Shown: piece by piece, positions 1-6,550 of the stretch
Numbering within the stretch: the stretch's first letter is position 1
Layout: every line of letters starts with the position of its first letter
Origin: Chloroflexota bacterium
Lineage (GTDB): Bacteria > Chloroflexota > Anaerolineae > Anaerolineales > Villigracilaceae
Length of the DNA stretch: 61,700 bases
Direction: 5' to 3'
Assembly: GCA_024434165.1 (NCBI GenBank)
Contig: QMIW01000050.1
Span: forward strand, 1-61,700
Position numbers and translations under genes: made by a program
Notes under the pieces: model-generated
The model's database searches: none
Seen by the model: the letters and a program-made list of their open reading frames with translations, nothing else
What the model was told of the DNA's origin: nothing

Positions 1-2
1 CA

Positions 3-1778
3 AAATTATCGCTCAATCAAATCGCCCACCTTCTCAAATCGCTCAGCGCCGGGCTCGATTACGCCCATGCGCAGGGCATCGTCCACCGCGACATCAAACC
101 CGCCAACATCATCCTGCACAACAAGAGCGGCGTTTTCTCCGCCGAAGACCTCCCCGCCGGCACGGAACCCATCATCACCGATTTCGGACTGGTGCGCATC
201 ACAAGCGCCTCCACCCAGACCGAGGCTGGCATCGTAAACGGGACGCCCGCCTATATGTCGCCGGAGCAGGCACACGGCATGGCGGTGGATCATCGCTCCG
301 ATATTTATTCGCTCGGCATCGTGCTGTATGAAATGCTGGCAGGGCGTCTGCCCTTCGACGGTTCATCCACGCTGGGCGTCATTCTCAAACACATCACCGA
401 ACCGCCGCCGCCCATCGAGGGCATTGGGCCCGAGATTCAAGCCGTCATCGAAAAGGCGCTGGCAAAAGACCCGGAGAAACGCTACCAGCGCGCGCGCGAC
501 CTGCTCGTGGATTTTTATCATGCCGTCGGGATGCACTCCGAAGCCGAGACGATCCATTCGCTTCGCATTCGGACCCCGTTCCCTGTTTCCGAATCAAAAA
601 AGCGGACTCAACGCCGCAGCAGTTTCCTGTGGATCGGCGCAGGCGCGCTTGCCTGCGCCTGTGTGGGGGTCTTCTTCACGAGCGTCATCGGTCTCTCCGC
701 GCTGACTTTGTTTCCGCGCTCCACGCCCACACAAGCGACGGACACCCCGGCACACACCGAAGCCCCGGCAGATTCCGTGAACCCGCTTGCACAGGATGTC
801 GCGCCGCCCGAATCATCCCTGGGGGTGCTGCGCTTCCAGGGCGCCATGGAGCAGGTGACCATCAGCGCCTCCATCCCGGACCCGGAAGCCGGATTCCAAT
901 ACGAAGCCTGGCTCATAGACGACAGCGGCGAGGTCCTGAAAAGCCTGGGCATCCTCGAAAGGAACGACTCCGGTCAATATACGCTGACGTACACCGACCC
1001 GCAGGGACGCAATTTGCTGGACGGTTTCAACCGCATGGAAATCACGCTGGAGCCCATCCCGGATTCCAGCCCCAACCCATCCGAGGATATCGCGTATTCG
1101 TCCGGCATTCCAGACGGCGCGCTGACCCACATCCGGCATGTGCTGGTCAGTTTTGGAGGCACGCCCGGGCAGATCGGTCTGGTCAATGGACTGGTGGATT
1201 CCGCCGCGCTCATCCAGGAATCAGCCGCGGCGCTGGAAGCGGCGTACGAAAGCGGCAATGATAACGCCATGCAAGCCAGCGCCGAAGCCATCATCAACGT
1301 CATTGCCGGGAGTCAAAGCCCGGACTTCAAGGATTGGGATGGAGACGGAAAAATCAACAACCCCGGCGACGGTTACGGCTTGCTGTTGAACGGCGACCAG
1401 GCTGGGTACATCGAAGGCACGATCACGCACGCCGAACTTTCCGCCGCCTCGGAAGACGCCACCGCCAACATCATCCTGCACGGCGGACACGTCGCTGTCA
1501 GCGCGAGAAATGTCGAGGAATGGGCAACCCAGCTCCGGGACGTCGCGATGCGGATCGTTCAATCCAACGCCGACCAGGCCGCGGAAGCGGATATCCGCCT
1601 GCTGGTCCTGCTGGCAAATCAAATCCACGACGGCATTGACATTGATGGGAGCGAAAGCATTGACCCGATCCCCGGCGAGGGCGGGGCGGTCACGGCGCTG
1701 GAACATGCGGAATACATGAGCGACATGCAGATCATGACCGGCGCAAACCAGATCCCCCCGCCGGATTCCAACCCATAA
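3..1778 (+). CDS. Ser/Thr protein kinase with RskA-like ectodomain, 5'-truncated
   Basis: The reading frame is open from base 3, so the N-terminal kinase lobe lies outside the window; the first in-frame ATG at 192 is internal. The visible part has the Hanks-type catalytic loop HRDIKPAN (84-107), the DFG motif (180-188) and GTPAYMSPEQ. A membrane segment follows at about 621-713. The extracytoplasmic part resembles the RskA anti-sigma-K domain (YEAWLIDDSGEVLKSLG, then a LEPIPDSS stretch) and ends with two acidic Ca-binding-like loops, DWDGDGKIN at 1329-1379 and DIDGSESID at 1638-1683. It is a paralogue of the complete kinase at 10123-12195, which shows the missing P-loop region. It probably phosphorylates cytoplasmic targets in response to an external signal; the ligand is unknown. 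Confidence 0.9.
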   Translation, partial: KLSLNQIAHLLKSLSAGLDYAHAQGIVHRDIKPANIILHNKSGVFSAEDLPAGTEPIITDFGLVRITSASTQTEAGIVNGTPAYMSPEQAHGMAVDHRSDIYSLGIVLYEMLAGRLPFDGSSTLGVILKHITEPPPPIEGIGPEIQAVIEKALAKDPEKRYQRARDLLVDFYHAVGMHSEAETIHSLRIRTPFPVSESKKRTQRRSSFLWIGAGALACACVGVFFTSVIGLSALTLFPRSTPTQATDTPAHTEAPADSVNPLAQDVAPPESSLGVLRFQGAMEQVTISASIPDPEAGFQYEAWLIDDSGEVLKSLGILERNDSGQYTLTYTDPQGRNLLDGFNRMEITLEPIPDSSPNPSEDIAYSSGIPDGALTHIRHVLVSFGGTPGQIGLVNGLVDSAALIQESAAALEAAYESGNDNAMQASAEAIINVIAGSQSPDFKDWDGDGKINNPGDGYGLLLNGDQAGYIEGTITHAELSAASEDATANIILHGGHVAVSARNVEEWATQLRDVAMRIVQSNADQAAEADIRLLVLLANQIHDGIDIDGSESIDPIPGEGGAVTALEHAEYMSDMQIMTGANQIPPPDSNP

Positions 1779-1811
1779 ACCGGCTGCACAGCGAGGGGGA
1801 GCGGCGTTCTC

Positions 1812-1825
1812 CCTACCCGGGTAGG
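1812..1825. promoter_or_regulatory. 14-bp perfect palindrome, possible operator
   Basis: CCTACCCGGGTAGG lies between the kinase stop and the AHSA1-PDZ-DinB gene, about 58 bp before its ATG. A TATAAA-like sequence near 1849 could be a -10 box. The regulator is unknown and operator function is inferred only from symmetry and position. Confidence 0.3.
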
Positions 1826-1883
1826 ATGTAAATTTCGAGGATGTCTTGTATAAACGAATGAGACAAATCAAAAGGAGAATGTC

Positions 1884-3077
1884 ATGACCACCGTAACCGT
1901 TGAAACGTTTGTGCAAGCTCCAATGAAATTCGCCTACCGCGCCTTCACCAACGCCACTTCCCTGCGCGAATGGCTGTGCGATGTCGCCACCGTCGCCCCG
2001 CACCCGCGCGGGCGGATGTACCTGTGGTGGGCGGGCGATTTCTATTCGAGCGGGCATTATCTCGAAGTCGAGGAAAACAAACGCGTCAAGTTCCGCTGGT
2101 ATTCGAGCATAGACCCCGCCCCCACCGAGGTGACCGTCACCTTTATGGAAAAGGACGGCGGCGTGAACGTGCGCATGGATCACGAAGTGCCTTCGGATGA
2201 TTCGTGGAAAAAGATGGCGGAAACGTTTCGCGCCAACTGGCAGGACAGCCTGCGGAATTTGAAATCGGTGCTCGAAACCGGCATTGACCTGCGCATTGCG
2301 GAACGCCCGATGCTGGGCATTGTGCCGGGCGACTTCACCGAAGAACAGGCAAAGGCGCTTGGGGTGCCCGTCCGCGAAGGGATGCGGCTGGACGCCACCG
2401 TGGAAGGCATGGGCGCAAAACGCGCGGGGCTGGAGCGGGACGACGTGCTGGTGGGCATGGCAGGCAAACCCATCACCAACGATTTCACCAGCCTGCAGGT
2501 TGCCATTGCGGGCAAAAAAGGCGGGGACGTGATCGAAGTGGAGTACTATCGCGGGGCGCAGAAGAAAAAAGTCACCATGGAACTGACCAGGCGCCCCATG
2601 GTGGATGTGCCGTTCGACCCCGCAGCGCTGGCAAAGCAAGCCCGCGCCTTGTTCGAGCCTGCGCTCGCGGAGATCGAGAAATGCTTCGAAGGGTTCAGCG
2701 ACGAACAAGCCATGAAGCGCCCCGCCCCCGGCGAATGGAGCGCGCTCGAAGTGGTGGCGCACCTGATTCATACCGAACGCTTCAACTTCAATTATCTCTC
2801 CAACCTGATTGACGGCTACGAACCGGTGGCGGATAATTTCGGCGGCAACATCACCCCCTCGGTCGAAGCGACGGTGAAAGCCAACCCATCCATCAAACAG
2901 ATGACGCAAGCCCTGCGCTGCATGGTCGAGGAACTCCTTTTGTATGTCGAGAACATCCCGGAGGAATTCACGGCAAACAAGGGCAGTTATTACCGCTTCG
3001 GGAGCGGCTTGCTCCAGCCCGGCTTCCATTTGAATGCGCATACCGAGCAAATTCAAAAAGCGCTGGCGGCGGCATAG
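1884..3077 (+). CDS. AHSA1/SRPBCC - PDZ - DinB three-domain fusion protein
   Basis: The 397-aa protein starts at an ATG preceded by AAAGGAG. Residues 1-130 look like an AHSA1 (SRPBCC) domain: TVTVETFVQAPMKFAYRAF, LREWLCD, and a C-terminal helix with NWQDSLRNLKSVLE. Residues about 140-235 form a PDZ domain (LGIVPGDF, GAKRAGLERDDVLVGMAGKPI). Residues about 245-397 resemble DinB/YfiT four-helix proteins (PAPGEWSALEVVAHLIHTERF, then HLNAHTEQIQ). AHSA1 domains bind hydrophobic ligands and DinB domains often bind a metal through histidines; PDZ domains normally bind C-terminal peptides. There is no signal peptide, so it is cytoplasmic. The combined function is unknown. Confidence 0.85.
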   Translation: MTTVTVETFVQAPMKFAYRAFTNATSLREWLCDVATVAPHPRGRMYLWWAGDFYSSGHYLEVEENKRVKFRWYSSIDPAPTEVTVTFMEKDGGVNVRMDHEVPSDDSWKKMAETFRANWQDSLRNLKSVLETGIDLRIAERPMLGIVPGDFTEEQAKALGVPVREGMRLDATVEGMGAKRAGLERDDVLVGMAGKPITNDFTSLQVAIAGKKGGDVIEVEYYRGAQKKKVTMELTRRPMVDVPFDPAALAKQARALFEPALAEIEKCFEGFSDEQAMKRPAPGEWSALEVVAHLIHTERFNFNYLSNLIDGYEPVADNFGGNITPSVEATVKANPSIKQMTQALRCMVEELLLYVENIPEEFTANKGSYYRFGSGLLQPGFHLNAHTEQIQKALAAA

Positions 3078-3097
3078 GCGGCGCCTGAATTGCAGGA

Positions 3098-3142
3098 AAC
3101 GAACTCACCTCGAAATCAGGTTTCGCGGTGAGTTCGTTTTTT
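3098..3142 (+). terminator. Rho-independent terminator
   Basis: The arms AACGAACTCACC and GGTGAGTTCGTT flank a 17-nt or so loop and are followed by a T run. It lies 20 bp after the AHSA1-PDZ-DinB stop codon. Confidence 0.75.
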
Positions 3143-3155
3143 AATGGTCTCCTGT

Positions 3156-3316
3156 TAAGTAGTCGGTCATAAGTTTTTAGAAAACAAATTCCTGCTCATG
3201 CCGCCGTCCTCGGCGGCGGGGACGCCGCCGGGAGCGTATTTTTGTAAAATTGTCCTCGGCGGCGGGGACGCCGCCGGGAGCGTATTTTTGTAAAATTTAT
3301 TTCGACCGACTACTTA
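3156..3316. mobile_element. MITE-like repeat, family A copy 1
   Basis: A 161-bp non-coding element begins TAAGTAGTCGGTC and ends GACCGACTACTTA, which are inverted repeats of each other. If the outer TA on each side is a target duplication, the termini are AGTAGTCGGTC. Inside, a 46-bp unit rich in CGGCGGCGGGGACGCCGCC occurs twice in tandem (3206-3251 and 3252-3297). Related copies lie at 9485-9663 and 32771-33069. It has no ORF, so mobility would need a transposase elsewhere; TA flanks suggest an IS630/Tc1-like source. Confidence 0.7.
3206..3297. repeat. Tandem 46-bp GC-rich duplication inside family A copy 1
   Basis: Two identical 46-bp units each contain an almost perfect hairpin, CGGCGGCG/CGCCGCCG, followed by GGGAGCGTATTTTTGTAAAA. 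Copy 2 of the element has a single, degenerate unit. Confidence 0.85.
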
Positions 3317-3378
3317 TAACCGGAAAACCAAGACCTTGACAGGCGCGGCGGTCTGCGCCTTTGTGAAAAGGAGAAATC

Positions 3379-4647
3379 ATGAATACGTTCAAACGCACAG
3401 TCCTTTTATTGGCGCTTGCTTCGCTCCTGCTTTCCGCCTGCGGCAGGGGCGCGGCAGGCAGGGCTGAGTCGAGCCTGGCGCGGGAGAAGAACCCGGACGT
3501 GAGCGGGGCGGATTTGCAGCCGCTGGTGGATGGGAACAACGCCTTCGCAGTGGATTTGTACCAATCGCTTCGGACTCAGGACGGGAATTTGATCCTTTCC
3601 CCATTCAGCATTTCCCTCGCCCTTGCCATGACGTACGCCGGCGCGCGCGGCGAGACCGAAACCCAAACGGCGCAGACTCTGCGCTTCTCTCCACAGGAAC
3701 GGCTTCACCCCGCCTTCAATGCGCTCGACCTGGCGCTGGAAGAGAGCGATGCCAGCCTCGACCAGGACCAGGAGCCCATGCAATTGAACATCGCCAACGC
3801 GCTGTGGGCGGAGCAGACTTTCTCGTTCCTGCCGGATTACCTCGACCTGATCGCGGTCAACTATGGCGCGGGCATCCATCTTTCGGATTTCAAGACCAAC
3901 TTTGAAGCGGCGCGCAAGGAGATCAACGACTGGGTCAACGACAGGACCGGGGAAAAAATCAAAGACCTGCTCCCCAGGGATTCCGTCGGACCCGATACAC
4001 GCATGGTGCTGGTCAATGCCATCTATTTCAAAGCCGACTGGCTCGATCAATTCGACTCAGCCGACACCTACGACAGTTCATTCACCCTGCTGGATGGCTC
4101 GCAAGTCACCGTGCCGATGATGGGGCAGGATACGACCATTCCCTACGCCAGCGGCGACGGCTACCAGGCGGTGGAACTGCCTTACGCCGGGAACAGCGCC
4201 GCCATGGACATCATCGTGCCGGATGCAGGCAGGTTCGAGGAGATCGAATCCGCTTTGACGTATGATTCTCTCAAGGAACTGCTCGGAAGCATGAATCAAA
4301 CCTCGCTGGTATTGAGAATGCCGAAGTTCGAGTTCGAGAGTTCATTCTCCCTGCCCGGCACGCTGGGCGAAATGGGCATGCCTGCCGCCTTCGACCCTGG
4401 CGCGGCTGATTTCTCCGGCATGACCGGGAAGAAAGACCTGTTCATCGGGGATGTCATCCACAAGGCGTTTGTGGCGGTGGACGAAGAAGGCACGGAAGCC
4501 GCCGCCGCCACTGCCGTCATCATGGAAGTCGCAAGCGCGCCGTCCTCTGACCTGGTTCTGGTGATTGACCGCCCGTTCATCTTCCTGATCCGCGATCTGG
4601 AGAGCGGACAGATCCTGTTCATGGGACGGGTATTGAACCCACAGTAA
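3379..4647 (+). CDS. Serpin family protease inhibitor, predicted lipoprotein
   Basis: The 422-aa protein has a lipoprotein signal peptide (lipobox LLSAC, Cys near residue 21), so it is probably tethered outside the cytoplasmic membrane. The serpin fold is clear: NAFAVDLYQSLRTQ, NLILSPFSISLALAMTYAGA, VLVNAIYFKADW, and the C-terminal signature RPFIFLIRD. The hinge EEGTEAAAATA is small-residue-rich, as in inhibitory serpins. Counting from P17 Glu puts P1 at about the Ala of EVAS, which would favour elastase- or subtilisin-like proteases, although the loop after it is about three residues longer than in antitrypsin. ATG follows AAAAGGAGAAATC. No cognate protease gene is adjacent. Confidence 0.93.
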   Translation: MNTFKRTVLLLALASLLLSACGRGAAGRAESSLAREKNPDVSGADLQPLVDGNNAFAVDLYQSLRTQDGNLILSPFSISLALAMTYAGARGETETQTAQTLRFSPQERLHPAFNALDLALEESDASLDQDQEPMQLNIANALWAEQTFSFLPDYLDLIAVNYGAGIHLSDFKTNFEAARKEINDWVNDRTGEKIKDLLPRDSVGPDTRMVLVNAIYFKADWLDQFDSADTYDSSFTLLDGSQVTVPMMGQDTTIPYASGDGYQAVELPYAGNSAAMDIIVPDAGRFEEIESALTYDSLKELLGSMNQTSLVLRMPKFEFESSFSLPGTLGEMGMPAAFDPGAADFSGMTGKKDLFIGDVIHKAFVAVDEEGTEAAAATAVIMEVASAPSSDLVLVIDRPFIFLIRDLESGQILFMGRVLNPQ

Positions 4648-4687
4648 AAGCAGCATGTTGCAGCGCAGGATCATCTCCTGCGCTGCG

Positions 4688-4726
4688 GGTATCTTGCGCC
4701 GGGGACGGCGCAAGGAGCAATTTAGG
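4688..4726. repeat. Family D dispersed repeat
   Basis: This repeat has the form GGTATCTTGCGCCGGGGACG followed by GCGCAAGGAGCAATTTAGG. A similar sequence is at 46331-46370. Its hairpin core recurs at 61432-61456, and the tail ATAAGGAGCAATTTAGGATT is repeated at 4761-4780. Confidence 0.6.
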
Positions 4727-4786
4727 ATTTTTCAATCTAGCCACCATTGAGTATATTGGCATAAGGAGCAATTTAGGATTTTGCTC

Positions 4787-5470
4787 TTATTGGTTCGGTA
4801 GAGAAACCCCATCCAGCCAATCGGGCAATTGTTCGAAGAGCATGCGCATGATTTCCCTTGTGCGGTCTTCGAACAGGGAGAAATTGTCGTATGCCTCCCC
4901 TCCCTTTTCGTTGACCAGGTCGCTGACGCCGCGCAGGACGAGCAGGCGCGCTCCGTTTTTATTCGCCACCCATGCCAGCGCGCCCGATTCCCAATCCCCG
5001 GCGATGGCGCCCAGGGATTTGAGGTGGGCGATCTTCTCCGGCGGCAGGTCGCTGTCGGCGGAGGCGAGGATTCCGCGCCGGGTGGGATGAGGCTGGGGGT
5101 CTGGCAGCCAGCTCAAGTCGAGGGAAGAGGCGTAGTATTCCATGATGTCGGGGTCCCCCATCAATTCCACGATGTCATAGATGAAAGCGCCTTCCACGAG
5201 GACGATATCCCGGCGGTTGACCAGCCCTTCAAATCCGCCGCACGTGCCGAGGTTGACGACCAGTTCCGGCTTTTCATGGTCGAGCACATATTGCATCATG
5301 CCCGCCGAAGCGATCTTGCCCCAGCCGCTGTGGTAGAGTTTGAGGTTCCAGCCCCTGAGGTTCAGGCTGGCTGTTTCACCGTACGGCGAGTTCGTAAGCG
5401 CAAGTTGGGGATAGAGTTCCTTTACCGCCTTCCATTCGGCAATGGCGGAAACGATGACGACGACATTCAT
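4787..5470 (-). CDS. 5'-methylthioadenosine/S-adenosylhomocysteine nucleosidase-like protein
   Basis: The 227-aa protein belongs to the nucleoside phosphorylase (PNP/UDP) superfamily. MNVVVIVSAIAEWKAV is the usual first strand with its substrate loop, VVNLGTCGGFEG the central Gly motif, and DWESGALAWVANKNGA plus VLRGVSDL match the MTAN ribose- and base-binding region. Such enzymes hydrolyse methylthioadenosine or S-adenosylhomocysteine to adenine; other members are nucleoside phosphorylases, so the substrate is not certain. The start is set at 5470 because the protein fold starts there and ATGA overlaps the stop of the pncC-like gene, a sign of translational coupling. Confidence 0.8.
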   Translation of the reverse strand: MNVVVIVSAIAEWKAVKELYPQLALTNSPYGETASLNLRGWNLKLYHSGWGKIASAGMMQYVLDHEKPELVVNLGTCGGFEGLVNRRDIVLVEGAFIYDIVELMGDPDIMEYYASSLDLSWLPDPQPHPTRRGILASADSDLPPEKIAHLKSLGAIAGDWESGALAWVANKNGARLLVLRGVSDLVNEKGGEAYDNFSLFEDRTREIMRMLFEQLPDWLDGVSLPNQ

Positions 5471-5952
5471 TTGAGTTTCCCTTCGAGATAATCGAGGATG
5501 AATTGCAGGGCGGCTTCGCTGGAGTAACGCTTGTTCTGCCGGCGGCCGCCGTTCCAGACGAAGCGCCGCGTCCATTCGCCCTCGGGCGTGACCAGCCCCA
5601 GCCAGGTGGTGCCCACCGGTTTTTCTTCCGTGCCCCCGCCCGGACCCGCAATGCCGCTCACGCTGACGGCGATATGTGCGTTCAAGGCGCTGCGCGCGCC
5701 CCGCGCCATTTCGAGGACGGTTTCGTGCGAGACTGCGCCCCTGGCGTTGAGCGTATCCCAGGAGACGTTGAGCAGGGCGGCTTTGGCTTCATACGAATAG
5801 GCAATGATGCCGCCCAGAAAATACACGGACGATCCTGCGACATTGGTGATTTGATCCGAGATCAGCCCGCCGGTGCAGGATTCGGCTGTGGCGAGGGTCA
5901 AACGGCGTTGAGTTAGTATACTGCCTATACGCATTTCAAGACTGGTCTCCAT
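5467..5952 (-). CDS. pncC: CinA C-terminal domain protein, nicotinamide-nucleotide amidase
   Basis: The 161-aa protein is a stand-alone CinA C-terminal domain. It has the signature LATAESCTGGLISDQIT, the GIIAYS segment and VSGIAGPGGGTEEKPVGT. PncC deamidates nicotinamide mononucleotide to nicotinic acid mononucleotide in pyridine nucleotide salvage. It is first in a two-gene unit with the nucleosidase-like gene, whose ATG overlaps its TGA by 4 bp. The N-terminal MoCF-like domain of full CinA is absent, as is usual for PncC. Confidence 0.9.
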   Translation of the reverse strand: METSLEMRIGSILTQRRLTLATAESCTGGLISDQITNVAGSSVYFLGGIIAYSYEAKAALLNVSWDTLNARGAVSHETVLEMARGARSALNAHIAVSVSGIAGPGGGTEEKPVGTTWLGLVTPEGEWTRRFVWNGGRRQNKRYSSEAALQFILDYLEGKLK

Positions 5953-6075
5953 TTTGCCTCCGATTGGGTGCGGGCATCGCCCGGATACGTTCGAAGCGCT
6001 ATTTTATCGTACGGACAGAATCTGCAAGGAAACAATGCTTGACTTTTTGCCAATTATCATTAAAATATCATTAAT

Positions 6076-6120
6076 ACCTTTCAAAATTGAAAGGTCGCCG
6101 TAAAGGCGTAATTTTTTTCG
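6076..6120. other. AT-rich intergenic DNA with palindrome and hairpin
   Basis: The 268-bp gap 5953-6220 is unusually AT-rich. ACCTTTCAA-AA-TTGAAAGGT (6076-6095) is a perfect interrupted palindrome. It is followed at once by CGCCGTAAAGGCG and a T-rich tract, which together look like a weak intrinsic terminator or an attenuator before the small HTH gene at 6221. Confidence 0.35.
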
Positions 6121-6220
6121 GCGCTGTCAAAAATTTATTTTTATTTTCGTTTCAATTCTATTTTTGCAGCAGGTTTCGGGCCGGGTTTTCCAGCGGATTT
6201 TTCATCCAAGGAGGAAGGCT

Positions 6221-6445
6221 ATGAAAAGCAGGGTGCAGGAAATTGCCGAACGCATCAACATGTCGTACGATGAGTTCATGGGGGAAATGCGCAAACTCGG
6301 ATGCAGCATGCCGACTTCGCTGAAGATCTGGAGGGGCGATTATGAGCGTTTCAAGAATTTTTCCGACAACAATCTCCAACTGAGCAGTCTTCGCAAAGCC
6401 GCGGTGGTGTTAAAGGTCGTCACCGGAACGCTGCTGCCGCAGTGA
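6221..6445 (+). CDS. Small XRE/Cro-like helix-turn-helix protein (copy 1)
   Basis: The 74-aa protein starts at the ATG after AAGGAGGAAGGCT, so the longer upstream extension is rejected. The pattern RVQEIAERINMSYDEFMGEM, PTSLKIWRGDYERF, then LRKAAVVLKVVTGTLLP matches the spacing of Cro/C1-type HTH domains, where the WRG and LxKAAxVL positions are typical. It is about 80% identical to the protein at 9755-9979. It lies 105 bp before the Ig-sortase gene. A DNA-binding role is inferred; the target is unknown. Confidence 0.7.
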   Translation: MKSRVQEIAERINMSYDEFMGEMRKLGCSMPTSLKIWRGDYERFKNFSDNNLQLSSLRKAAVVLKVVTGTLLPQ

Positions 6446-6550
6446 AGCGGACCATGCAGCTCCCCCATTTTTTTCAGGCATCACTCGTCGAAACCGGACG
6501 AACGCTAAAACATATTCCAATCCAAACCATTTGAAAGCAAGGAGGTCGAA

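Noticed and set aside
1221-3056. A 611-aa open frame on the minus strand
   Set aside because: It is antisense to the kinase 3' end and the AHSA1-PDZ-DinB gene, crosses their gap and shows no domain. Strong third-position G/C bias leaves such antisense frames open.
6061-6140. A cyclic-di-GMP or other riboswitch before the first HTH gene
   Set aside because: The AT-rich segment has a palindrome and a small hairpin, but none of the conserved loops of known riboswitch classes.
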